Notes under the pieces: generated by a model | Seen by the model: the letters and a program-made list of their open reading frames with translations, nothing else | What the model was told of the DNA's origin: nothing | Database searches by the model: none | From: Deltaproteobacteria bacterium | GTDB lineage: Bacteria; Desulfobacterota; Syntrophia; Syntrophales; Smithellaceae | Direction of reading: 5' to 3' | Length of the DNA: 26,167 nt | Assembly (NCBI GenBank): GCA_019136325.1 | Contig: JAGVUJ010000257.1 | Location: 1 to 26,167 of the forward strand | In this document: positions 1-7,496 of the stretch, one piece after another | Position numbering within the stretch: position 1 is the first letter of the stretch | How the letters are laid out: the number at the start of each line of letters is the position of its first letter | Program-made: the position numbers and the translations under genes

Positions 1-78
1 CAGCAGGCAGACGGCAGCATTGTCATACCGGACGCCCTGCGCCCCTATATGAGAGGTCTTGAACGCATTGTTCCTTAA
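1..78 (+). CDS. serS: Seryl-tRNA synthetase, C-terminal end (partial)
   Basis: Only the last 25 codons and a TAA stop are inside the window; the 5' part lies upstream. The visible tail contains GSIVIPDALRPYM, which matches the conserved C-terminal end of bacterial seryl-tRNA synthetase, where a G-[ST]-[IV]-x-[IV]-P-x-x-L-R-P-Y-M block closes the class II catalytic core. The enzyme charges tRNA-Ser with serine in the cytoplasm. Two tRNA-Ser genes start 39 bp and 188 bp after the stop, which supports the call and suggests that synthetase and cognate tRNAs are transcribed together. No catalytic motif can be checked because the rest is missing, so identity rests on this short tail plus context. 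Confidence 0.85.
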   Translation, partial: QQADGSIVIPDALRPYMRGLERIVP

Positions 79-117
79 GATGGTCTGAAGGATAATCGAA
101 GGAATTTTTTAAAACCC

Positions 118-203
118 GGAGGGATGGCCGAGTGGTCGATGGCGGCGGTCTTGAAAACCGTTGACCGAAAGGTTCGCGGGTTCGAATCCTGCTCCCTCCG
201 CCA
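118..203 (+). tRNA. tRNA-Ser (anticodon UGA)
   Basis: Acceptor strands GGAGGGA (118-124) and TCCCTCC (193-199) pair fully, followed by discriminator G200 and an encoded CCA (201-203). The anticodon loop 150-156 carries TGA at 152-154, which reads UCA codons. A long variable arm and the T-loop motif GGTTCGAATCC-like segment are present, as expected for a type II serine tRNA. It follows serS. Confidence 0.97.
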
Positions 204-266
204 GAAAAATTGAAACACGCGGTAAGTTTTTATCGCCGTTTTTTGAAGATAGACCGGCAACAAAGC

Positions 267-361
267 GGAGAGATGGCTGAGTGGTCGAAAGCGATCGCCT
301 GCTAAGCGATTGTACGCCCTTTAAAGGTGTACCGCGGGTTCAAATCCCGCTCTCTCCGCCA
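267..361 (+). tRNA. tRNA-Ser (anticodon GCU)
   Basis: Acceptor strands GGAGAGA (267-273) and TCTCTCC (351-357) pair, with discriminator G358 and encoded CCA 359-361. The anticodon stem ATCGC/GCGAT (294-298/306-310) encloses a loop with GCT at 301-303, which reads AGC/AGU. The extended variable arm (about 311-332) is typical of tRNA-Ser. It is the second serine tRNA directly downstream of serS. Confidence 0.97.
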
Positions 362-375
362 GTTTTCGTGAAACT

Positions 376-506
376 CCAATTCCGGAAGCGTAGCGCAGCG
401 GAATTGGTAAGTTCATGAGACCCAGGTTTCAGAAACAAAGTGCTCTGAAACCTGTCGGTTGAATTGTCCCGCATAGCGGAGGGTGCATACCTTAAAGTAT
501 GCACCC
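376..506 (+). repeat. Triple-hairpin structured element (element A)
   Basis: Three strong inverted repeats stand in a row between tRNA-Ser(GCU) and tRNA-Arg. Hairpin 1 has 9-bp arms 376-384/399-407 and the loop GAAGCGTAGCGCAG. Hairpin 2 has 11-bp arms 423-433/444-454 and the loop AACAAAGTGC. Hairpin 3 has perfect 10-bp arms 481-490/497-506 and the loop CTTAAA. None is followed by a U-run, so a simple terminator is not an adequate explanation. The 13-mer at 458-470 (GTTGAATTGTCCC) recurs with two differences at 19745-19757, where it again precedes a hairpin. I infer a dispersed structured repeat; a processed RNA is also possible. Confidence 0.55.
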
Positions 507-565
507 GTGATTTGAAAAAAATTGCTTGATCGATATGAGATGAAAAGCGGTTTGAAAATTATAAA

Positions 566-642
566 GCGCCCATGGCTCAGCTGGATAGAGCGCCAGACTA
601 CGAATCTGGATGTCGGAGGTTCGAATCCTCCTGGGCGCGCCA
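566..642 (+). tRNA. tRNA-Arg (anticodon ACG)
   Basis: Acceptor strands GCGCCCA (566-572) and TGGGCGC (632-638) pair, with discriminator G639 and encoded CCA 640-642. The anticodon stem CCAGA/TCTGG encloses a loop with ACG at 600-602, the wobble-inosine arginine tRNA that reads CGN codons. The T-arm GGAGGTTCGAATCCTCC is canonical. It is followed at once by a terminator. Confidence 0.97.
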
Positions 643-647
643 GTCAC

Positions 648-690
648 AATAAAAGAGGATCCCTGCCATCAGGAACCCTCTTTTATTTTT
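648..690 (+). terminator. Terminator after tRNA-Arg, probably bidirectional
   Basis: Arms AAAAGAGG (651-658) and CCTCTTTT (677-684) flank an inner partly paired segment and are followed by ATTTTTC. On the opposite strand the left flank also supplies a U-rich tail, so it could also stop the minus-strand lipoprotein gene that ends at 714. Confidence 0.8.
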
Positions 691-713
691 CTTCAAAAAT
701 GCCCCTAAATCCA

Positions 714-1046
714 TCAGGGGTTCACCCCTCTTTTCTTCATCTCCATCAGCACATCGATTCTTCGCGCCCTTAAATCATTGGCCGTATAGTGCGTTCCTCC
801 GGCGCCGACTTCCGCGCCGCCGCCGATGGATCCGCCGAAACCGCCGATGCCGACACTGAATTGCGGACCGGATTTTTTCTCCTGACGCTCGATTTCATCA
901 TTGAGCCGGTAGTAATACCGGAGAAGATTTTCATTATTCATGGCTTTGTAATCTTCAGCCAGCAGCGCCTGAGAACCGGCGGCACAACCGCACAAAGCAA
1001 TAAACATCAAAAATAACAAGAGGTTTTTAAAAATTTTCTTCCGCAT
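714..1046 (-). CDS. Small predicted lipoprotein of unknown function
   Basis: The 110-residue product starts with a lysine-rich n-region (MRKKIFKN), a hydrophobic stretch and a lipobox-like L-C-G-C ending at about residue 20, so it is predicted to be exported and lipid-modified by signal peptidase II. The start at 1046 is preferred over an in-frame upstream ATG at 1124 because GGGAG precedes it at good spacing, and because a sigma70-type promoter with TATAAT (1077-1082) lies inside the longer reading. The mature part has a charged stretch (about residues 40-60), a glycine-rich segment (about 62-85, FSVGIGGFGGSIGGGAEVG) and a C-terminal RARRIDVLMEMKKRG. I do not recognise a family. The Gly-rich middle suggests a flexible or surface segment. 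Confidence 0.72.
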   Translation of the reverse strand: MRKKIFKNLLLFLMFIALCGCAAGSQALLAEDYKAMNNENLLRYYYRLNDEIERQEKKSGPQFSVGIGGFGGSIGGGAEVGAGGTHYTANDLRARRIDVLMEMKKRGVNP

Positions 1047-1076
1047 CTTCTTCTCCCTGTCAGGATTTTTTTGAAC

Positions 1077-1104
1077 ATTATAAATCAAATTTAAGGTTTG
1101 TCCA
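1077..1104 (-). promoter_or_regulatory. Sigma70-type promoter of the lipoprotein gene
   Basis: On the minus strand, TGGACA (1104-1099) and TATAAT (1082-1077) are separated by 16 bp. The predicted transcript would start about 25 nt upstream of the ATG at 1046. Confidence 0.6.
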
Positions 1105-1215
1105 TCCGGATTCTCGGTATGCAAATTTTTATTTGGATTTAAAATCGCAAGGCCAGGATGGGGTGTTGTATTAAAAACACGTCTGCGTTTTACGTTTGTG
1201 AAACTCAGAAAGAAG

Positions 1216-1249
1216 AACCCCCCTTAAAATTTCTTTTAAGGGGGGTTTT
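1216..1249. terminator. Strong hairpin terminator, 14-bp perfect stem
   Basis: Arms 1216-1229 and 1234-1247 are perfectly complementary (AA, six C, TTAAAA against TTTTAA, six G, TT) around a 4-nt loop. They are flanked by T-rich sequence on the plus side (TTTTCTAT) and TTCTTCTTT when read from the minus strand. It most likely ends the minus-strand mini-gene at 1300-1531 and insulates it from the lipoprotein gene. Confidence 0.8.
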
Positions 1250-1299
1250 CTATATTAACAGATCATGTTCTCGGTGTCACTTCAGCGTCTGTTAATCTT

Positions 1300-1531
1300 T
1301 CAGCTGACGATGGTTTTGACCGTCTCGATGACCGGGTTGGTGAACAGCGCCATCAGAATGGTGTAGAGCGCGAAGATCCCGACCACTTCACCGACATACA
1401 TCTTGTCATATTTGCGTTTCAGAGAAAGGGAAATTGGCCGCACCGGCTGCCGCGTATTCAGCAAAGCTGAACGTTGCCGTTAAGAGAATAACTGCCGCTG
1501 CCACGATTGTTGTTGCCATTGTCTTTTTCAT
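1300..1531 (-). pseudogene. Frameshifted gene for a small signal-peptide/membrane protein
   Basis: From ATG 1531 the first frame gives 41 residues: a signal peptide (MKKTMATTIVAAAVILLTAT, then FSFAEYAAAG) and a few more residues before a TGA at 1406. A second frame, open through the same region, continues as SLKRKYDKMYVGEVVGIF and then ALYTILMALFTNPVIETV, with a probable transmembrane helix, to a TGA at 1300. The two frames join if one base is removed, for instance in the GGG run at 1428-1430, giving a 76-residue protein. Start evidence is strong: AAAGGAGGT lies 8-9 nt upstream. A sigma54-like promoter and a terminator frame the unit. It could be a real pseudogene, a sequencing error in a homopolymer, or programmed frameshifting. 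I do not recognise the family. Confidence 0.65.
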
Positions 1532-1571
1532 GATCTGTTACCTCCTTTGGGTATTTGTTGCCTTTATATAA

Positions 1572-1587
1572 TGAAAAGATCGTGCCA
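1572..1587 (-). promoter_or_regulatory. Sigma54-like -24/-12 promoter candidate
   Basis: On the minus strand 1587-1572 reads TGGCACG-ATCT-TTTCA, which fits the TGGCACG-N4-TTGCA consensus at every defined position except the G of the -12 GC dinucleotide (T here). It lies about 40-55 nt upstream of the ATG at 1531. The AT-rich ATTATATAAAG next to it could instead serve a sigma70 polymerase. I see no enhancer-binding-protein gene nearby. Confidence 0.4.
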
Positions 1588-1763
1588 AAAACTAAAAAAA
1601 TATTCCAAATAGATATAAGATATTGAATGTATTAAATATTATATAAATTCAGCGCTTCTTCTGTTTAATAAAACAAAGCCGGAGCGAGCTGTTTTTTAAA
1701 TAAAATATTAACAACCATTAAACGAAATATTGAAAAATTTCCTTTACAGCCCCGGATTCAAAT

Positions 1764-1792
1764 TTGACAAAAAATTGTTTGCCGGTTATTTT
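1764..1792 (+). promoter_or_regulatory. Promoter candidate for yjbQ (and perhaps eno)
   Basis: TTGACA (1764-1769), 17-bp spacer, TATTTT (1787-1792). It predicts a start near 1799, about 33 nt before the ATG at 1832. The -35 is perfect and the -10 matches 4 of 6. Confidence 0.5.
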
Positions 1793-1831
1793 ATAACAAA
1801 ATTCACCGTTAATATTGATGGCGAAACTTCA

Positions 1832-2233
1832 ATGCAAGAAATATATCTGGAAACCCGTTTTCGGGTCGAAATGATCGATGTTACCTCGGCCGTACAAAAA
1901 GCAGTTGGGGAAGAAGGCGTACAATCCGGCATTGGTCTTGTTTATACGCCGCACACCACCGCGGCGATAACAATCAATGAAAATGCCGATCCGGATGTGC
2001 CCCGCGATATTCTTGCGGCTCTGGACAGGGCGGTTCCTCTGTCTGCAAATTACCGGCACGCGGAAGGCAATTCCGCGGCGCATGTAAAATCCTCTCTGGT
2101 GGGAGCGTCCGAATTGGTGATTCTTAAAAACGGCCGCCTGGTTCTGGGCACCTGGCAGTCTATTTTTTTCTGCGAATTCGACGGCCCGCGTACGCGAAAA
2201 GTTTTTATCTCAGTAATTGCCGGATCAGATTAA
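1832..2233 (+). CDS. yjbQ: YjbQ / UPF0047 family protein (secondary thiamine-phosphate synthase-like)
   Basis: The 133-residue product covers the full length of the YjbQ family (about 130-140 residues), a small beta-rich trimeric cytoplasmic protein. Family hallmarks are visible: TPHTTAAITINENADP (about 39-54) with H41, NYRHAEGNSAAHVKSSLVG (about 73-91) with H76 and H84, and LGTWQSIFFCEFDGPR (about 105-120). These histidines form the putative metal/phosphate site. E. coli YjbQ has weak thiamine-phosphate synthase activity in vitro; the physiological role is unsettled. I chose the ATG at 1832 rather than the upstream in-frame ATG at 1730 because family similarity starts here and a promoter lies inside the longer reading; the SD is weak. 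eno follows after 95 bp, so co-transcription is possible. Confidence 0.9.
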   Translation: MQEIYLETRFRVEMIDVTSAVQKAVGEEGVQSGIGLVYTPHTTAAITINENADPDVPRDILAALDRAVPLSANYRHAEGNSAAHVKSSLVGASELVILKNGRLVLGTWQSIFFCEFDGPRTRKVFISVIAGSD

Positions 2234-2316
2234 CCGATACTCTGATCTCAATTGATTGCTTTCTGAAACCCGGGAATCGTTCATAGCCCGTCATGGGCAA
2301 GAATAACAACGATTAA

Positions 2317-3639
<1,323 letters not shown>

Positions 3640-3692
3640 ATGACGGATTCATCACGTTCAAACAACCATGCAATCGCAAGGAGGTATTTGCC

Positions 3693-4337
3693 ATGAAAAG
3701 AACATTGTTGATGTTTTTGTTGATCACAGGTGTCATGTTTTTCTTCGACGGTGATTCCGCCCCTTTTCTTTTGCCGTTTGTATTCGCTCATTGCGATACC
3801 CTTGATGGTCCCGTCGTTAAAACAGCAAGAGAGGCTCTGGAAAAGGGCGATGTCACACCGATTCTAAAATGGGTCAAGAAAGAAAATGAGCCGGAAATTA
3901 AGCGTATCTTCGCGAAGACCCTCGCCGTCAGAACGAAAGGAACAGAAGCACAAGAACTTGCGGATATGTATTTTTTTGAGACATTGGTCAGAATTCACCG
4001 TGCCGGAGAGGGGGCTCCGTATACCGGTTTAAAACCAGCCGGGGTTGTCGAACCGGCTGTTCTGGAAGCGGATAAAGCATTGGAAAGCGGTTCGGTGGAT
4101 CATCTTGTGAAACGTGTCTCTGAGGCGGCCTCCAAGGGAATACGCGAGCGCTTCAGGAAAGCACAGGAAGCCAAAAAACACGCCGATCATGACGTCGAAG
4201 CGGGACGCAAGTTTGTGGAGGCCTATGTCCAGTTTACTCACTATGTAGAGCGGTTGCATCTTGATTCAACCGCGCATACGGAAGATCATCACGGAACGCC
4301 CGAAGGCGCTGCGTTTGAGAAACAACACAAACACTAA
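3693..4337 (+). CDS. DUF6448 family exported protein
   Basis: The 214-residue product has an N-terminal signal peptide (MKRTLLMFLLITGVMFFF and on to about residue 32), then the HCDTLDGPVV motif where the mature protein probably begins, LADMYFFETLVRIHRAGEGAPYTGLKP (about residues 89-115), and DVEAGRKFVEAYVQFTHYVERL in the C-terminal third. These blocks are those of the DUF6448 family as I know it; the molecular function is unknown. The many His residues (HCD, HADHD, HTEDHHG near the end) suggest metal binding, which is inference. AAGGAGGT precedes the ATG at ideal spacing. The gene follows eno by 53 bp in the same direction without an obvious promoter, so it may be co-transcribed, and it ends in a 14-bp hairpin. 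Confidence 0.88.
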   Translation: MKRTLLMFLLITGVMFFFDGDSAPFLLPFVFAHCDTLDGPVVKTAREALEKGDVTPILKWVKKENEPEIKRIFAKTLAVRTKGTEAQELADMYFFETLVRIHRAGEGAPYTGLKPAGVVEPAVLEADKALESGSVDHLVKRVSEAASKGIRERFRKAQEAKKHADHDVEAGRKFVEAYVQFTHYVERLHLDSTAHTEDHHGTPEGAAFEKQHKH

Positions 4338-4343
4338 ACCGGC

Positions 4344-4378
4344 GATACGGGCGCATCTGCCGAGGATGCGCCCGTATC
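4344..4378 (+). terminator. Hairpin after the DUF6448 gene
   Basis: Perfect 14-bp arms 4344-4357 and 4365-4378 (GATACGGGCGCATC and its complement) around a 7-nt loop, 6 nt after the stop codon. It lacks a U-run, so it may act as a weak or factor-assisted terminator or protect the mRNA 3' end. Confidence 0.55.
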
Positions 4379-4585
4379 TCTGATATCAGTTACTGATTTT
4401 ACGTTGCGCCTTTCTCCGGGATTCTTGCTTTTGACAACGGCCGGTCGCGGAAACCCGGCCGGCGCAATAAACATATTCCTGTATGGCATGCTTCACCTTA
4501 ATGTTTTCCGACAATCCGATATTGTTCTGCCATTCACCCGGCACTCATTCTCAGGACGGATGAACAGGAATATTCAAATTTCTTT
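4379..4585. other. Intergenic region between convergent DUF6448 and suhB genes
   Basis: There is no supportable gene. It contains a GC-rich inverted repeat CGGCCGG/CCGGCCG (4438-4444/4455-4461) with a 10-nt loop and no U-run, which could end suhB transcription. A 10-bp inverted repeat, ATATTCCTGT at 4473-4482 against ACAGGAATAT at 4564-4573, lies further along. Short open frames here have no SD and no recognisable product. Confidence 0.4.
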
Positions 4586-5353
4586 TCAGCGGAATATCCG
4601 GATCATCTTTTTATGAATGAAACCGTTGGAGGCAAGGACACTGGGGGAGGATATATTCCACGGCTTACCGGCCAGATCGGAAACGCTGCCGCCCGCTTCT
4701 TCCACCATCAGGCAGCCCGCTGCCGTATCCCAGGGTTTGAGCTTGAGTTCCCAGAAACCGTCAAAACGTCCGGCGGCAAGATAAGCGAGATCCAGGGCGG
4801 CCGCACCGGCGCGACGAATCGCCTGAACATTGACCGCCATCCGGCTGAAGTAATCGAGATTATTTTCCCGGCTTTCCCGGATATCGTACGGGAAACCCGT
4901 GGCCAGCAGACTGCGGGAAATATCCCTGATGGAGGAAACCGACAGCTTTTTGCCGTTCAGATAAACTCCCTTGCCGCGCACGGTTGAAAATAATTCCTCG
5001 CGCATGGGGTCATAAATTACACCCAGAACGACGTTGCCGTCATTTTCCAGCGCGATGGAGACGCAAAAGACAGGATAGCCGTGCGCATAATTGGTTGTTC
5101 CGTCCAGCGGATCGACAATCCAGCGTATTTTCCCGGACCCCGCGACAGCAGGGGATTCTTCCGACAAGATGCCATGATCCGGGAATGCGCGCCTTATCGA
5201 TTTAATGATTAAGTTTTCGGACATTTTATCCGCTTCGGTAACAAGATTGATGTCGCCTTTGAATTGAATCTTGTGGGTTTTGTTGAATTTCTTTTTCAAG
5301 AGCGCGCCGGCGTTGCGCGCCAGATCGACGGCAAATGATTTTATTTCCATCAT
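4586..5353 (-). CDS. suhB: Inositol-1-monophosphatase family protein (SuhB-like)
   Basis: The 255-residue product belongs to the Mg2+-dependent, Li+-sensitive phosphatase family that hydrolyses inositol monophosphate and related sugar phosphates. Seen in the sequence: LSEES with the metal-binding Glu (about 65), DPLDGTTN (81-88) with the two metal-binding Asp, and KPWDTAAG with D209. These are the three signature blocks and length is normal. The ATG at 5353 has GGAG 7 nt upstream; a second ATG follows directly as codon 2 and could be used instead. The gene stands alone on the minus strand, between convergent DUF6448 and divergent RodZ-like genes, with its own promoter candidate. In proteobacteria SuhB also acts in rRNA antitermination; whether that applies here is unknown. 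Confidence 0.93.
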   Translation of the reverse strand: MMEIKSFAVDLARNAGALLKKKFNKTHKIQFKGDINLVTEADKMSENLIIKSIRRAFPDHGILSEESPAVAGSGKIRWIVDPLDGTTNYAHGYPVFCVSIALENDGNVVLGVIYDPMREELFSTVRGKGVYLNGKKLSVSSIRDISRSLLATGFPYDIRESRENNLDYFSRMAVNVQAIRRAGAAALDLAYLAAGRFDGFWELKLKPWDTAAGCLMVEEAGGSVSDLAGKPWNISSPSVLASNGFIHKKMIRIFR

Positions 5354-5382
5354 AAAAAAACTCCAGCCTTTTTTGGGTTATT

Positions 5383-5411
5383 ATCCTAACAGTAAAATCA
5401 AAAAATGTTAA
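5383..5411 (-). promoter_or_regulatory. Promoter candidate for suhB
   Basis: On the minus strand TTAACA (5411-5406), 17-bp spacer, TAGGAT (5388-5383). The predicted start lies about 23 nt upstream of ATG 5353. Confidence 0.42.
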
Positions 5412-5498
5412 AGTGATAATTGTTTTTATTTTAAATAGTTGTATTACAATCAAATTAGTGCTAATACACAGGCAAAATCACTTTACTTGTGAATTTAT

Positions 5499-6386
5499 AT
5501 GTTTATCGAAAACATTTCCAGCGATAATTCGCAGAAACTGAGACTCAAAAGAGAATCTCTGGGATTTTCCCCGGATGATGTATTTAAGAAAATACGCATT
5601 AGAGCCAGCTATCTCCAGGCCATGGAAAATGGCGAATTCCATCTGCTGCCCGATCCGGTGTACACAAAGAATTTCATAAAAATTTACGCCAAATTTCTGG
5701 GCGTTGATGAAGAGCCCATTCTTAAGGACTACAATGATTACATCAACAGACGCAAAGAAGCGCAAATGCCTCCGCCGGAGACAGCTCCGGAAGAAAAGCA
5801 CTTGTTTCCACCAACCGCCCATAAAAAAAATTATTGGGGAATCATTTTCGTCTTAACCATTGTTCTGGTGATTTGGCTGATATTAAAACAGACCTCGCCG
5901 GTTTCCGAGGAAATCACCTCCGGAGATAAGACCAATTCTTCCCTGTCGGGCGTCAGCGAGCAAAATGCGAATCTCACGTCCAACGCAGTATCCACGGCAA
6001 ATCAGCAAATGACCGGCTCGGCGCTTTTAACCGGAAACGCAGCAATATTGTCCGGTAATATTCCGGGAGCAGCCAATATCAACGACTCCGCGAAGAAGAA
6101 TTCCGCAATGCCGATGGCAACGTATCCGGCAGCCGGCGGCGCACAAAAAAGCGATTTATTCATCGCGGCCACTCAGGAAACCTGGATCCGTATCAAACCC
6201 GGCAACAATCCTCCGGTGCAAATATTATTAAAACCGGGAGAACAATTTGCCGGCAATGCCGATTTTTTTAATTTGGATATCGGTAATGCCGGGGGAGTCC
6301 AGATAAAATACAAAGGCAAGTCTGTTGAAAATACGGGGAAAACCGGAGAGGTAATCCACATAAGATTGCCGCAGTTAAAACAATAA
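5499..6386 (+). CDS. RodZ-like membrane protein: HTH domain, one TM helix, DUF4115
   Basis: The 295-residue product has the RodZ layout. A cytoplasmic Xre/HTH_25 domain lies at about residues 10-80 ([48 protein letters not shown]). A proline-rich linker follows, then a single transmembrane helix at about 112-130, a low-complexity Ser/Asn/Ala-rich periplasmic linker (about 131-215) and a C-terminal DUF4115 beta domain (about 218-293). RodZ links MreB to the cell-wall elongation machinery in rods; related HTH-DUF4115 proteins may have other roles, so I give no symbol. The start ATG 5499 has only a weak SD. tatA follows 19 bp later in the same direction. Confidence 0.88.
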   Translation: MFIENISSDNSQKLRLKRESLGFSPDDVFKKIRIRASYLQAMENGEFHLLPDPVYTKNFIKIYAKFLGVDEEPILKDYNDYINRRKEAQMPPPETAPEEKHLFPPTAHKKNYWGIIFVLTIVLVIWLILKQTSPVSEEITSGDKTNSSLSGVSEQNANLTSNAVSTANQQMTGSALLTGNAAILSGNIPGAANINDSAKKNSAMPMATYPAAGGAQKSDLFIAATQETWIRIKPGNNPPVQILLKPGEQFAGNADFFNLDIGNAGGVQIKYKGKSVENTGKTGEVIHIRLPQLKQ

Positions 6387-6405
6387 AAAAATAAAGAGGT
6401 ATACT

Positions 6406-6591
6406 ATGTTTGGAATGGGATGGCAGGAACTGATTATTGTTTTGATAATCGTTGTGATTATCTTTGGCGTCGGGAAATTGCCGGAAATCGGTTCAGCATT
6501 GGGCAGAGGAATCAAAAACTTCAAAAAATCAATGAACGAGCAGAACGAAATCACCGATAATTCATCAAAAAAAGAAGAAGATAAAAAATAA
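6406..6591 (+). CDS. tatA: Sec-independent protein translocase subunit TatA/TatE
   Basis: This 61-residue protein starts with an N-terminal transmembrane helix (about residues 6-20, rich in Ile/Val), the conserved F-G hinge ([10 protein letters not shown], about 20-29) and an amphipathic helix [15 protein letters not shown] charged, lysine-rich tail ends it. This is the classical TatA pattern; TatA oligomers form the pore that moves folded proteins across the inner membrane. AAAGAGGT precedes the ATG. No tatB or tatC is nearby, so the other Tat subunits must be encoded elsewhere. The gene ends 12 bp from the end of convergent tpiA with no terminator in between, so antisense overlap of transcripts is likely. 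Confidence 0.95.
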   Translation: MFGMGWQELIIVLIIVVIIFGVGKLPEIGSALGRGIKNFKKSMNEQNEITDNSSKKEEDKK

Positions 6592-6603
6592 CGATATCGG
6601 AAA

Positions 6604-7362
6604 TTATTGCTTTTGTGAAATTTGCCGGATTATACCTATAAATGCATCCGCTTTTAAAGACGCTCCGCCGACCAGTGCGCCGTCAATATCCTTCATCGTA
6701 ATCAGATCGCCGATGTTATCTTGGGTGACGCTTCCGCCATACAGGATGCAGACATCATCAGACGCTTTGCCGCCGAAGATTTCCTTTAAGATACCGCGAA
6801 TAAAGGCGTGCACTTCCTGCGCCTGGACGGATGTTGCCACTTTCCCCGTGCCGATTGCCCAGACCGGCTCATAGGCGATCACAATGTTATCAATCTTTGC
6901 CAGACCGGCCAGACCGTGTTTTACCTGCCTGCCGACAATGTCTTTCGTGATTCCTTTTTCCCTTTCTTCTTCCGTTTCGCCCACACACATCATCGGCGTC
7001 AATCCGGCTTCCAGAGCCTTTTTGACTTTCAGATTGACATCCGCGTCACTTTCCTGAAAATATTTCCGGCGTTCCGAATGGCCGATGATGACATAGGAAC
7101 AGCCCGCGTTTTTGAGCATGACCGGTGATATTTCGCCGGTAAACGCGCCCTTATCTTCATAATACATATTCTGCGCGGCCAGAGACAGGTTTGAACCTTT
7201 GATGATTTCACCGACGCTGAAAAGCGCGGTAAAGGGCGGAGCCAGAACCACAGCCCCGCCTTGAATGCCGGAGGATGCTTCTTTGATGGTTTTCGCCAGG
7301 GCAATTGATTCTGTAACGGTGTTGTTCATTTTCCAGTTCCCGGCGACGATCCATTTTCTCAT
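6604..7362 (-). CDS. tpiA: Triosephosphate isomerase
   Basis: This enzyme interconverts dihydroxyacetone phosphate and glyceraldehyde 3-phosphate. With the start at 7362 the product is 252 residues, the normal length. Catalytic residues are visible: K11 in GNWKMN, H95 in VIIGHSERR and E165 in AYEPVWAIGTGK, whose tail is the flexible loop 6; GGSVTQDN and ALVGGASL form the phosphate-binding end. I chose the ATG at 7362 because GAGGA lies 8 nt before it; the ATG two codons earlier is too close to the SD, and further upstream starts lack one. It is the last gene of gap-pgk-tpiA, 134 bp after pgk. Confidence 0.97.
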   Translation of the reverse strand: MRKWIVAGNWKMNNTVTESIALAKTIKEASSGIQGGAVVLAPPFTALFSVGEIIKGSNLSLAAQNMYYEDKGAFTGEISPVMLKNAGCSYVIIGHSERRKYFQESDADVNLKVKKALEAGLTPMMCVGETEEEREKGITKDIVGRQVKHGLAGLAKIDNIVIAYEPVWAIGTGKVATSVQAQEVHAFIRGILKEIFGGKASDDVCILYGGSVTQDNIGDLITMKDIDGALVGGASLKADAFIGIIRQISQKQ

Positions 7363-7496
7363 TTTCATTTCCTCTTTTTTATTGTGAAACGCCATCTCAT
7401 CAGTCTCAAATTTCACGAGCATGACGAATCGAAATTTATCGGACGTAATACGTCAACAACAACGCGTCATGAATTTTTTCAGTTAAAATTGTCCCA
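7363..7496 (-). other. pgk-tpiA intercistronic region with a short palindrome
   Basis: This 134-bp gap is long for an operon. It contains the palindrome GACGT-AAT-ACGTC (7442-7454) and a repeated AAATTT pair. I see no clear terminator and no convincing -10/-35 pair, so tpiA may be read through from gap or from a weak internal promoter. Confidence 0.35.

Noticed and set aside
376..506. CRISPR array
   Set aside because: The three inverted repeats differ in stem sequence and spacing; there are no direct repeats with regular spacers and no cas genes.
1730..1831. N-terminal extension of YjbQ
   Set aside because: A TTGACA-17-TATTTT promoter lies within it and family similarity starts at 1832.
4613..5205. 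Plus-strand frames opposite suhB
   Set aside because: Antisense to a well-supported phosphatase gene; no SD and no similarity.
5412..5498. Promoter for the RodZ-like gene
   Set aside because: Only weak matches (TTGTAT-17-TAATAC) in very AT-rich DNA; not strong enough to list.
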